A stretch of 17,500 bases of DNA from Botryococcus braunii (GCA_002005505.1 KV908465.1:207630-225129), one strand, 5' to 3'; shown: positions 1 to 13,834, counted from the stretch's first letter. The notes: generated from the sequence alone by a model not told the origin. Program-made: numbers and translations.

Positions 1-1912
<1,912 letters not shown>

Positions 1913-2128
1913 TGTCACGTTGTGTGTAGGATCAGGAGTATGCCTTGTGCTTTAAGTGATCTTTATAGGGGTAACATTTTGTAGGAGTAGCAGGGAGGGT
2001 GAGAACAATCTAGCAGTTGAGGTACGGACTGATACTGTAGGATGAGGTCAGATTTCGAACAGAAGGTACCAATGGATTTAGGTTTCACGTTTGAATGAAC
2101 TCTTATGGTGACCGTTGTCGCAAGATTT

Positions 2129-2290
2129 GGCAATTGGACTGGAAACAACAGGGCATTCTCATATGCAAGTTGATTGTCCGTCAATTGCTGCAGCTGTATT
2201 GTGCAAGCAGGCATTCCTCTCGAATTGGAGCTTGGGGGATCCCCGAAGCTCCGGAGTCTTACTGACACGACCTGTCTGGGAAGCAGGTGC
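2129..2290 (+). repeat. LTR-like direct repeat, copy 1
   Basis: It shares a block of about 57 nt with 2524-2580, with roughly five mismatches. After that come the shared islands TGTATTGTGCAAGCA, GAGCTTGGGGG/TAGCTTGGGGG and ACTG(A/T)CACGACCTGTC, separated by small indels. Likely fragments of an old LTR or another dispersed repeat. Confidence 0.7.
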
Positions 2291-2392
2291 GACGCTTAGG
2301 CGTTTGGTACAATGATGGTTGCTTTGCATGAGTGAACAATCCATGTGTACACTCAAGTCTCTCAAACAGTTACGGGACAGAGATTTAAATCT

Positions 2393-2449
2393 GAGTGAGT
2401 ACGGGAGTGTAAAATTTTGACAACAAATTTGAGTGAGTACAGGAGTGTA
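2393..2449 (+). repeat. Short direct repeat with a 38-nt period
   Basis: GAGTGAGTACGGGAGTGTA at 2393-2411 returns with one change at 2431-2449. It lies between the two larger repeat copies and is probably part of the same element debris. Confidence 0.6.
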
Positions 2450-2523
2450 CTTGTGCGTAGCCGTCATGAGCTGATCCATGGGGAGCTGTGAGTAATGCTG
2501 AAGGACAGACCATCTTTGCAACG

Positions 2524-2662
2524 AAATTGGACAGGAGACAACAGGGCATTCTCATGTGCAAGTTGAATGTCCGTCAATTGATGTATTGTGCAAGCAAGCA
2601 GTCGTCTCGGACTGTAGCTTGGGGGAGTAATACTGTCACGACCTGTCCGCTTGGGAATCGGG
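2524..2662 (+). repeat. LTR-like direct repeat, copy 2
   Basis: Partner of the repeat at 2129-2290, same orientation. This copy lacks the extra segments around 2189-2196 and 2239-2260 of copy 1. It runs up to a TATA-like box 30 bases downstream, which would fit an LTR U3-to-R layout. Confidence 0.7.
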
Positions 2663-2690
2663 ACGTTGACTGCTCACTGCTAACAGCTGG

Positions 2691-2698
2691 TATATAAA
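2691..2698 (+). promoter_or_regulatory. TATA-like box
   Basis: TATATAAA lies just after repeat copy 2 and just before the decayed ORF at 2701. It could be the promoter of a retroelement or LTR. This is based only on the motif and its position. Confidence 0.3.
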
Positions 2699-2700
2699 GC

Positions 2701-3336
2701 TTGACAACACAGTCGCGGCACGCGTGCCCACCGTTGACACAACAGTGCACGCTACCTTGGAGGCCTTCGAGAACACCGGAGCTACATGCGCCCTCTCCAT
2801 TGACACGTGTCAGTCTGGGGAGGAAAATACGCTCTCCCGATTCTATCCTTTTCGGGGTAAAGGAGGGTGCGGGGGAGAAGGATTTGGGCGCAGTGAAGTC
2901 CCTTCTTGGGTCTACTTCGATTAAGGAGGCACTGCGGCACTGCGTCTTGACAAACGTTCCCCAACTGCTGAACGCCCCCGACCTGTACTAATCAAGTTTG
3001 ATTCATTGCAGCAAAACACGCCGCGTTCAAGATCTTCTAACAGCAACGGAGTTACGTCGGCACTTCAAAGTCCCCATGGATGATGACCTCACTCCCGTGC
3101 AAAAAGCAGACCGAACGAGTCGTCTTTCACAAGTCGAGGCGTTGCGTGGGGAGGGATGGATAACATTTCGGAGGATAGAACATCTTTTCAAGGTGACGGC
3201 GGGTGGGGCTCCGGAGCCTATCAAGGTACCCTTGCCTGCTGCTGCTACTCCACCCTCGTCACCAGCTGCGGGCCCGGGCCCCTCGAGGAGCTCCACATCC
3301 TCTCGTGCTGAGGGTCCCTCCCCACCTTCGGTCTAG
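2701..3336 (+). pseudogene. Decayed ORF, possibly LINE ORF1-like
   Basis: Two open stretches, 2701-2991 and 2998-3336, are in different frames and look like one broken protein. The first ends with a segment around GAVKSLLGSTSIKEALRHC. A third frame between them reads AAKHAAFKIF. The second carries DDDLTPVQKADRTSRLSQVE, then RGEGWITFRRIEHLFKV, then a Pro/Ser tail. The order (RRM-like end, then DDLTPxQ, then a basic/aromatic segment) recalls the C-terminal part of plant and algal LINE ORF1 proteins. I recognise the pattern but not the exact family. No zinc knuckle or RT is seen nearby. Frame breaks at about 2990-3040 make it a pseudogene. Confidence 0.35.
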
Positions 3337-4191
3337 GAAATAGCAGGACACACAGTTTTGAAGTGGTGCTCGTGAGCAACTGCCACGGTGCAACAAGTGT
3401 CACAAGAAGTCCATGCCCCGAAGAAGGCCATGCCCCTCTTGTACAGGGCTCGTAGCTCCACATGTTCCTCCCTGCCGGGCACCGTGTAGCAATGCTGTCA
3501 CAGCATGGGCGTCAGTCACAGCCTGTGACGCGCGCGACGGAAATTTCAAATCGTGCGGATCTGTTGCCCAGCACGCCCGGAGAGTGTGCCTGACATATCA
3601 TGCAAATACCAGCAATAAAAAGCCTTTTGACAGCAACACGACATGTCTCAAAAATTTACACAAGCTAGATCCACGAAGTGAAACAGAGTTTCCAGTCGAA
3701 CAGCAGAGATCCTGGAGCACAGGAAATCGAAGTAGCACATAATGTCCTGACAAGGCTTGAGTCAATTTATTGAAACAATGCATGCAAACGGAAGGTCTTT
3801 GTATCCCATACCCTCTGCGCCTTTTTCCTCTTGGCTTTTGCGGCGACCCGGCTGGACTGATCGTATGGGTTCCTCTACAACTTTGAGTCGCAGGGCTTCG
3901 CTGTAAAGTCATTCAGGATTCATAAGTAGTAATGACCCAGAAGCAATTCTCCTGGTGACATCCCCGTGCTGAATTTCGAGGGAAATCTGTTCACGAAGGG
4001 AGCGCTTCAGCCATGTTATTCTTTATAAAGGTCCAGTATATGAATTTACTTCGTGTTGCCAAGTATTCATACACTAATGTGGTTGGGGTGAATCGTACTT
4101 GTGGACGAGGGTTCTGTCGAATGATTGTGATGCCTGTTGTGACACACTCATATTTGCAAAACGCAGATGTCTTTGTGATTTGCTGGATGCC
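3337..4191. other. No recognisable gene
   Basis: Unique-looking sequence of mixed composition. Open frames here (for example 3413-3742 + and 3598-3912 -) are short, show no recognisable motif and lack convincing splice context. I see no RNA gene or long repeat. Confidence 0.5.
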
Positions 4192-4602
4192 ATGAAGCAT
4201 TTCGTCGCAGTACTTCTAATTTGGGTCGTAAAGAATGCTGGATTGGCTGATGGAGCTCCGCAGCCAACAGTATTCTATACCACCAGTTCTCCTACAGTAG
4301 CCACCATGATGTCATTCTGTGAAAGAACTGGCAGTGGGCTTTATGCTATTCAGGAGAGAATGGATTGCTACTTATACTGTCCTGACCAGTACAAGGCCGG
4401 TAGAAAGAGCATTCCAGAAATCAGTTGCTGCCCAAAAGGCTTGTGCTTTTTGCTGAATGAACTAGTGGGCATGGAAGGTTCTTGCCAGCCTTGCTCCTCG
4501 CTTGCAGTTCAAGGCAACAAATGGAACTCCAGGTCTGGCATTACCCTGGCCCCACCTATGGCAACAGGAACCAGTGATACTTTGCAGATGCACCCAGAAT
4601 GA
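4192..4602 (+). CDS. Putative secreted eight-cysteine protein, unknown function (or a first exon)
   Basis: A 136-residue ORF from the ATG at 4192. I prefer this start to the in-frame one at 4099 because it gives a classic signal peptide: MKHF, a hydrophobic core of about ten residues (FVAVLLIWVV), then AGLA as a likely cleavage site near residue 19. The mature part has eight cysteines between residues 43 and 101, spaced C-x15-C-x3-C-x15-CC-x4-C-x12-C-x2-C, so four disulfides are possible. The tail after residue 101 is Ser/Gly/Thr-rich without cysteine. I do not recognise the family; the CC pair recalls 8-Cys secreted folds in general, but the spacing is not that of plant lipid-transfer proteins. 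It sits upstream of and in the same direction as the modular secreted-protein gene, so it could be that gene's signal-peptide exon. No splice link is proven. Confidence 0.45.
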   Translation: MKHFVAVLLIWVVKNAGLADGAPQPTVFYTTSSPTVATMMSFCERTGSGLYAIQERMDCYLYCPDQYKAGRKSIPEISCCPKGLCFLLNELVGMEGSCQPCSSLAVQGNKWNSRSGITLAPPMATGTSDTLQMHPE

Positions 4603-5443
<841 letters not shown>

Positions 5444-5479
5444 TATCGTTCCCAACCCCCCTGGCTCTATCTTGCTCCT

Positions 5480-5488
5480 CTGTGTGTT

Positions 5489-5532
<44 letters not shown>

Positions 5533-5588
5533 CGTGCGTGTGTGTGTGTGTGTGTGTTTGTGCGTGTTTGTGTGTGTGTGTGTGTGTC

Positions 5589-5638
<50 letters not shown>

Positions 5639-5646
5639 TGTTTGTT
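5480..5646. repeat. (GT)n microsatellite
   Basis: GT dinucleotide repeat with scattered TTTG, GCGTGC and CTCC interruptions, lying 35 bases after the (CT)n block. Cys-Val and Thr-His open frames here are artefacts. Confidence 0.96.
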
Positions 5647-5809
5647 CCGCTCTTGATGCATGTTTTGGTGGAACGCAAGAAGCTTCCCTGGAATTTCCAT
5701 TAACATACAACCTGTACCACCGAAAGGAAGACTAGAAGACCACAAATCGTTGGGTTTTAAAATGACGATGATTCCCCACTTCCAAAGATGGAGAGTGATG
5801 TGAATGCAG

Positions 5810-5929
5810 CCCTAGCACTTCAGCAGAGCAGACACAGAGTGTGAATTTTCTGCTGCCACCTAGTGTGAAACTAGGGCCCCCGCCACCGGCTCCTCCACCC
5901 CCCTCTGCCACTCCTCCAGTACTGGCCAG
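5810..5929 (+). CDS. Possible Pro-rich exon of the modular gene
   Basis: One frame reads a Ser/Thr/Gln-rich stretch and then PPPPAPPPPSATPP, resembling the Pro linkers of the gene downstream. It is bounded by a possible acceptor (GAATGCAG before 5810) and a donor-like GTAATC at 5930. The open frame begins after a stop near 5799. Phase is 2 at both ends, which does not fit the phase-0-in, phase-1-out rule of the other linker exons, so the assignment is weak. Confidence 0.25.
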
Positions 5930-6150
5930 GTAATCTTCGTCGAATACATCAAGCTTCACACTTTTCATTTTCGTGTCAGGGCTTGCATGGCTGTGATCCC
6001 ATGTCGAGAACCAGTATCCAAATTATTTGCCGTCTGAATATTTCATGTGTCTGGCTCTATAAACAACATCACGTGATTGGGTCCACCAGCTGTTTTCCGC
6101 GAATGGTGCTTTCTCACGTAATACTTATGGAGAGCTTCTGTTGGTCGAGT

Positions 6151-6171
6151 GATGATGATGATGATGATGAT

Positions 6172-6253
<82 letters not shown>

Positions 6254-6335
6254 TGTTTTGCGGGTGTGTGTGTGTATGTGCTTGTGCGTGTGAGTGTGTG
6301 GACACGTGCACGAAGGCGCATGTGTGTCTATGAGA
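6151..6335. repeat. (ATG)n followed by (GT)n microsatellite
   Basis: About seven GAT/ATG triplets at 6151-6172 run into a pure GT tract to 6250. This is followed by decayed GT-rich sequence to about 6335. Asp-run and Cys-Val open frames are artefacts. Confidence 0.95.
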
Positions 6336-6678
6336 GGTTAGGTGGGTCATATGCAGGTATGCTTTTGTATTGGGGATTGCATAATCTTGTCGGATAATAT
6401 CTGCACAGTCCTGCCTTGCAGAATCTATAGGAAAGATGGGGCGTTTTCTTCACATGCCGGCACAAATACAGATCTCTGCTAGACATGTGGACACGCAGGG
6501 CATGATGCATGCCATGCATGTTCAACCATTTACTTTGTGATTCGCCCATATTGGCTTCAAGACATAGGGGCATTTTTGTGTTGTGATTGTCAGAAATCAC
6601 AGCCTGACAGCTTGTCAGTTTCATGTTAACGTAGAGCTATTCTTTCCCCTGTGCAACTGGAATGAATTCGAGCTCAAG

Positions 6679-6761
6679 ATTTTGTGGGGGTTCCAGCCCA
6701 CCACCAGGCTCTCCAGGTCAACTGCGCAGCCCCCCTCCAAGCTCTTCTTGCTTTATTGCAG
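6679..6761 (+). CDS. Linker 1 exon with CFIAG module start
   Basis: One frame reads SPPPGSPGQ...[12 protein letters not shown] and ends in phase 1 at a GTAGGG donor at 6762, exactly like the CFEAG end of the linker at 11570-11636. The likely acceptor is AAG before 6679, giving Ile-Leu-Trp-Gly in phase 0, as in the other linkers (Ile-Leu-Glu-Gly, Val-Leu-Val-Gly). That start and the Pro frame differ by one base; one extra G in the run at 6686-6690 explains it. The start is therefore uncertain. Confidence 0.5.
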
Positions 6762-9700
6762 GTAGGGCAGTTACCTTCGACTGGTGGGCTCTCCCCAGGA
6801 CTGTTCCCATACGAAACCAATGCATCAAGTTTTAGGCCCAGAACACCTGATTCTACAGATTCCTATTTTCCCCATGAGGAATCAGCTTGGACTGTGGACA
6901 TGTTGCCAATGGTGAAAACAAACATGTTGGTACTGGTGGGAACACACCAATGTTTACTTCCATGCCAAAGCGGGCAATTCTGGCATGGGGGTATTACAGC
7001 CAAACGCAGGGCTGCTTAAACATGAAGCCCCAAAAGTTGGGAGTCTGGTAACACATAGAATAGGTAAGATATTGTCTTGCAAGTTTCTATCTGTTAGTAG
7101 CTGACTGGAAAGTACGTCTACTCATCATGACGTGTAATGTTTCACATTCATTCATTCATTTTGCCACTCTTCTGTCCGGCCATCCATCCATACATTCTTT
7201 CATGCATGTTTCTATCCATAATATAGGTGTACACCATCCATCCGTTATTTATACCACGGGAGTATTTATTTACACCAGGAGAGAAGCTTGGTTGTGTGCT
7301 CACGCAGTCCTTTGCGCCCTGCAGGGCAGGGACCCTATCTGTTCCAGGCACCGTGCTGGGCATGTCCGAGTGGTTGCTGCCTGTATTCCGGAAGTTTGCA
7401 AGCATAAACTCCACAAGCACCCTCACGACCAGCGTCAGCCTTCAGGGAGGCACAGCTTTCCGCCTGGCCTATGACCTTTTCAACGATGGCTCAGAAGCAA
7501 ACTCTTGGAGAGCAGTTGTGGAGTCACTTGACGGATCCTTTGACCCCATAGTGCTGGAGTCCTTCACAAATGTGCCGGCATTTCCCTTCACACGTAGAGA
7601 GCTCCGTTTTCAAGTTCCTGCAGGCACCACACGTGTTGCGCTAAAACTGGAAGGCCGGAATGTGAGTATGAGCACGCGTCTTCAAGCTGAGATGTGATGT
7701 GGTTTTCATAGGCTAGGATGTAGAAGCTTCCAAAAAGCTGGATCTGTTTCAGAAAGCTGTAGCAATGCTGAATCTCTTTTCAAGCTTTAAAGGTGACCCC
7801 AGGTTCGACGATACAGATGCACACCTAGTAAGCAAAGTGATGTATTCCTGATAAGTCTAGAATTGTGCATGCAGTTGTGCAACGACTTGAGAAAACGTGT
7901 CTATTGGGCATGGCTGGAAGATTCTGGGAAAACTTCGCCTTGAAAGATATGCATAACATCACCAACATCACCTTGAAAGACATATAAGTTAATCAAATCT
8001 GTACATATGAATCCTGTAGATTCCTTTTGAACGTATTATTGGAAGTAGTTTGACACCTGTTACGAGTGTTTAGAAAAATGTGATGCCGTGACTTTGCTCT
8101 GAAAGAGGTGACAAAGCCAACACACATATATTTTTGATACCCAGATGATTCTTGACTGTAATCCCGTTACAGCGAAACAGCAAGTTATTCTGCACGAAGA
8201 CGTCTATGAATTGATGCTGCACATCCCTTCCATTGAAGAGCTTGAGAAATGCAGAGGTATAGTAATGGACTGGTAGGAATGGGAGTGGCAGGCCCATCAA
8301 GACCACATGGATATCTCAGCATTGTACAGTAGCACATGTTGCATTTTTCACACGTTTCCTTGACGGAGAGGGTGTTTATCTGCAGGACTACCACGCCTGG
8401 GGCCTGCGAAATGTCCAGGTCAACCCCTCTGTAAAAAAAAAAGGGGGGGGCAAGATCTTACTCTTCCTGTTTGGATGTTCCTAGAGCTTCTCCAAATCTA
8501 CTGCTTCATGTACACAATGTTTTTCGTTGGAATGCAGTTTATATATAGGCTAAACATGGAAAAAGGAAGTACCATAAATTACTATTCAAGTTTTGATAGC
8601 TCGAAAAAGAACGGTTTTGAACGAGACAAGTGGTTGTCCCCATACAGTTTCCATACTTCTGTCGACATTGTGTGTTTTTTTGCACATGCCTTCTGCGCCC
8701 GAGGTGTTACATGTGCTGGTCCCCATGTCCTTAGCCTCAGTGGAAAGACACTTGGTGCCTCACAGATCGCATTGAGCATTTCAGACCATTCTTGAAGTTG
8801 CCTGCAGGCTTGACTTTGCTTGCTACTGAGCCGGCACTGCTGTTCCTGTGGGAGACCACAGTTTTGATCACGCCGCAATGCTGAATCTCAAGAACACTCA
8901 AATTTGACACATGTGGAGAGGGGGGGGAGGGATTCCTTGAGGGGAGAAGGTCATGAGCTTTATATGTGCAGGTCCTTGTCGGGTTTGGGCCGCCACCGCC
9001 CTCACCACCCCCAAGGCCAGGACCACCCCCATCTCCACGTTCCCGACCATCACCACCGCTACCATCACGACCACCACCATCACCACCACCGCCATCACCA
9101 CCACCGCCATCACCACCACCGCCATCACCACCACCACCGCCATCACCACCGCCGCCAACACCACTGCCACCCCCGCCTTCATCTCCGCCACCAAGACCAA
9201 CTTCGCCCCCACCATCACCGCCGCCAAGGCCATCACAACCGCGACAACCACCACCAAGGCCGAGGGCATCCCCATCACCACCATCACCACCACCAACTCC
9301 CAGGCCCACTCCACCACCACCACCTCCGCCACTGCCGCCTCCCCCATCACCACAGCCGCCACCATCACCGCCGCCACCACTGCCGCCTTCATCACCACCA
9401 CTGCCACCACCACCATCACCAGTGCCGCCTTCATCACCACCACCGCCACGACCATCACCTGCGCTGCAGCGTCAACCTCCGCCTCCGCCACGACCAAAGC
9501 CTCCCTCGCCACCACCGGCTTCACCAGTGAGGCCGCTCCCATTCCCACCGCTGTCACCGCCACCACCCCTGCCACCTTCACCACCACCACCACCGTCACC
9601 AGCGACCTGCTTTGCGTCAGGCATGGACACCATCCTGATTCAACGAGCCCCTGGTGTTTTGATCACATTCCTGTTTCAAACTTATCCGTTTCCAACGATA

Positions 9701-9782
9701 TCTGAAAGACATTCAGACAGTAGAAGCTATCTCTTGTCGATACTTTTTTATGCGCGCACACGGTGGGTGGGTGCATGCGGGC

Positions 9783-9827
<45 letters not shown>

Positions 9828-9862
9828 TGTATGTGTGTGTATGTGTGTGTGTATGTGGGTGT

Positions 9863-9919
<57 letters not shown>

Positions 9920-12900
9920 TGTGCGTGTGTGTGTGTGTGGGTGTGTGCGTGTGTGTGTGTGTGCGCGCGCTCGCGCACGCGAGTGCATGTATGGGATGGG
10001 GGAGGGAGTAATTGCAACATACCTGAAAAGACAATGCCATGGCCTTACGAAGCAAGCTTACAGAGCCTTTAGAGACTGTCAAGATTGCACAAAGTGAGAG
10101 TATATGTAACACTCGAGCTCATTCGGACCAGCTCAGCCATGCATGTACATGTTCATTGTGTAGTACGATCAGCGTTAACTATTTTGCACCGTAGTGTGGC
10201 AACCAGCGCTGTTCTATAGTAAGCTTGGACAGGCTTGCAGCAAGGCAACAGAGGGTGGGTTGAGCAAATTGCTGCCTATGCCCTGGTTACAGTATACTGC
10301 TGGCAATATAGGGGCAAGAAATTTTGTTCCAGCCCGGAGATTTCAACGTTGCCTTTAATGTAAGGGGCTAATTCAATGTAAGTTGTGGAGGCCGAATTTT
10401 ACTTCTGGCAACAAATCATGAATTTGATCAGCCCTCTGTACAAGACACGTGGAGATCGACACACGTACCAATAAGCCCCGCAGACTAACCAAGGTCGGCA
10501 CTCCTCCTACAGGAAGAGGACCTTACGTCTTCTCGGAGCCTTGCTGGACATGTTTGGACGATATTCCGGGATATCACTGCATACTTGCTGGGAGTTACCT
10601 TCAACTTGCAGGTAACGGCAGAGTCAGCAGAGCATCCACTCGAGTGAGTGTCCCTGGGGGCGGGCCATATAGACTGGTCTACCGGCTACGGGGTGGGGGA
10701 GACCTTCCCAACACCTGGCAAGCAGTCGTCGGCTCATCGAATGGCAGTTTCAACGACATTGTAGTCGAATCCCTCACTGATTCGGCTTCACTTGATTGGG
10801 CAAATAGAAGCCTGCCCTTTGTCCTGCCATCCGGCACGACAACAATCACCTTAACTTTTGGGGGCAGAGAGGTAAGTGAAAAGCTCATTTTCAAGTCAAA
10901 CATTTCTCCAAAGAATATGCCATGTATGTATGTATGTGTAATTCTCAATAAATTTGTCAATTCATGACACATTATCTTGCAAGATTGACACATTATCTGA
11001 GCAACACCACTGCGCATATACATCTCTGCAAAAACTCAAGTGCGATGTGAGTGTAGAGGGGCCACATTTCTCTCGGCAACCATTCCTAAGCTTGTACGGT
11101 TGTGGTTTTATTTGCAACCTTTCTTAAACTTGTACAATTGTAGTATATGATCCATCATTTGACCTCATGAGAGACCATGGTCACAGCACAAATCACTGTA
11201 CTCATGTGTCGTCATGGTTGAAATCACTGTACTCATGCGTCATCACGGTTATGATGGACTGGCTGTGGGTTTGCAGGATCCGAGTTGGTGGTACGTGGAC
11301 TCCCTTGACGTAAGTCCCACTTGAAGCATTAAGGCATGCTGTTTGTTCCTCAACTAATTTGGCCTTTTTGAAATTCGTGCTCCATTAAAAGCTTGGGCAC
11401 ATTGAAGGCTTTGTACCTTATATGTTGACAGGCATGTAGTGCTAAGGCACATGAACCGAAATTGCTAGTGCTCCTGTGCAGCACATATATATCTGGGCAT
11501 TAGGGCGCACCCGACTTGATAGCTTTTTTTAAGACATCAGGGGCGCCCAACAAAGCTTTTTGTGGCCAGATTCTTGAGGGATATGCGCCACCGCCACCCC
11601 CACCATCACCACCACCCCCACCCTGCTTTGAAGCAGGTGAAGGCCTGTTTCAATACCAACCATGTTTGGATGCATTGTGTACAGAACATGTTGCTGCCAT
11701 GGGCAATGTTATGGTATTCACAACGCAGGCTTCAACACCAGTGGGTCCAACTTGAAAAGCTTGAGGATAGCAGCCAAACTAGTTGAATTAGGTACAGTTA
11801 TGCGTGATTCCATAACAGTCAAAGGAGTCCTGGCCATGATCGCTTGTGTTCATTTTCCATTCTGTTCCATTCCATTCCAATAATGTTTCTTTCATCTAAA
11901 GTTTATAACTTATAATTGTGACAAGGCAACAGAAAAGGGGTAGACAAAAGTCCGCCTATATAGGGGTATACAAAAGTCTGCCATATATGTTTTGGATCCA
12001 GAGCTCTGCTAGTACGTTAGGGGCAAGAAATATTGTTGAACCCCGATTTTTTTAATGTTGGGATGTAAACAATGGGTTCCAAGTATAGTAATTCAATAGT
12101 ATGCTGTGGCAAATTGAATGGGCTGGCTTATAAATGCTGCACCAAACAGCCTTGACGTGCAAAATCAATCAGTGAAGGTTCCACTCTCCCCTCATCGATC
12201 CAACTAAGGAAGGTTGTCGCTGGTCCGCAGGAAGAGGACCTTACGTCTTCTCGGAGGCTTGCTGGACATGTTTGGATGATAATCCGGGATATCACTGCAT
12301 ACTTGCTGGGAGTTACCTCCAACTTGCAGGTAACGGCAGAGTCAGCAGAGCATCCACTCGAGTGAGTGTCCCTGGAGGTGGGCGATACACGCTGGCCTAC
12401 CGGCTACGGGGTGGGGGAGACCTTCCCAACACCTGGCAAGCAGTCGTCGGCTCATCGAATGGCAGTTTCAACGACATTGTAGTCGAATCCCTCACTGATT
12501 CGGCTTCACTTGATTGGGCAAATAGAAGCCTGCCCTTTGTCCTGCCATCCGGCACGACAACAATCACGTTAACTTTTGGGGGCAGATAGGTAAGTGAAAA
12601 GCTCATTTTCAAGCCACACAACTTAGGATGAGCTGCTGATATGCTTACATTTCCACGACATTTGTGGTTCGATTTTTCATTGGAAGAAAAAAAAAGTGTA
12701 TATTGCGCAGGTGACGTTCATTCATGGCTTTATTCCATATTCAACGTCTTTCAATTTGCATGGTTGTATGCATAGTTGTCCTTCGACTGGGCACTCCTCA
12801 TGCTATATCTATATCGTGATCAGTCACATCTAAAAAGCTATCTAGTGATCAGTCACATTTGTAAAGCTGGCGTTGGGGCATCACTTTGAGGTGCCATGGA

Positions 12901-13462
12901 TCCAAAGAGGGGTTTGCCAGCGATAGCCCTGAAGCAATTGGCATGACCAACATTCTCACCTTGGCAATGCGTTCAGAGTAGAATTGTGTTGGAATTGCCA
13001 AAAAGGCCTCAAGCACATCAATTTGAAACCAGCGTTGACTATCTTGTAGGCATTCTAATGTACATAAATATTCAAGGATTCTGTTTGGTAACTATATCGA
13101 CATCATTGCATGTTAACTCTTTCGGCAAACCCTTGTCTATTCCTCTCGTAATTGCTTGCAAGAACCAGTCCTTGTTTTAAATGGTTCTACATTCTTAATT
13201 GACATGTCACAGTGAAGCCAAGCCCATATCGATGCAAGCAGGTCAGAAATGTGGCGATACTCAAAGCACTGCCGTTCTTACGGGGTGACTGCTTGTGTGC
13301 AGGATCCGAGTTGGTGGTATGTGGACTCTCTCTCGGTAAGGAAACTTTCTCAAACAAGGCCAGCTAGAGCGCATGAGCTCTATAGAGCGCATGTACTCTT
13401 CCCTTTGGCATGGACACTCCGTTGGATAAGTCGTAAACCCGCACCCCGCCCCGACCCCCCCC

Positions 13463-13552
<90 letters not shown>

Positions 13553-13660
13553 TCACACACACACACACACACACCCACACCCACAACCCCACTCCCACCC
13601 CCCCCCCTCCCACACCAATCCCCCCCAGCCCCATACTACACCCCCCCCCCCCCCGACACA

Positions 13661-13727
<67 letters not shown>

Positions 13728-13801
13728 ACACACACACACACACGCGCGCGCGCGCACGCACACAGATACACACACGCACATACACACACACACGCACACA
13801 C

Positions 13802-13834
<33 letters not shown>

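Noticed and set aside
6762..7019. Continuation of the open frame from 6684 past the linker 1 donor
   Set aside because: It is open for over 80 codons but shows no family motif and would bypass the GTAGGG donor that fits the module 1 phase.
7127..7474. 115-codon + frame overlapping module 1
   Set aside because: It lacks module homology. The overlapping frame used by exon 7330-7661 carries the conserved motifs.
8737..9705. Long Gly-rich (-), Val/Ala-rich (-), His-rich (+) and Thr/Ala-rich (+) frames
   Set aside because: They are shadows of the CCACCATCACCA repeat. Only the Pro/Ser frame has a matching acceptor, entry motif, exit motif and phase.
12587..12589. TAG read as glutamine through a variant code, as in some ulvophyte algae
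   Set aside because: The paralogous codon is GAG (Glu), not CAG, and TAG also serves as the natural stop of the terminal exon.
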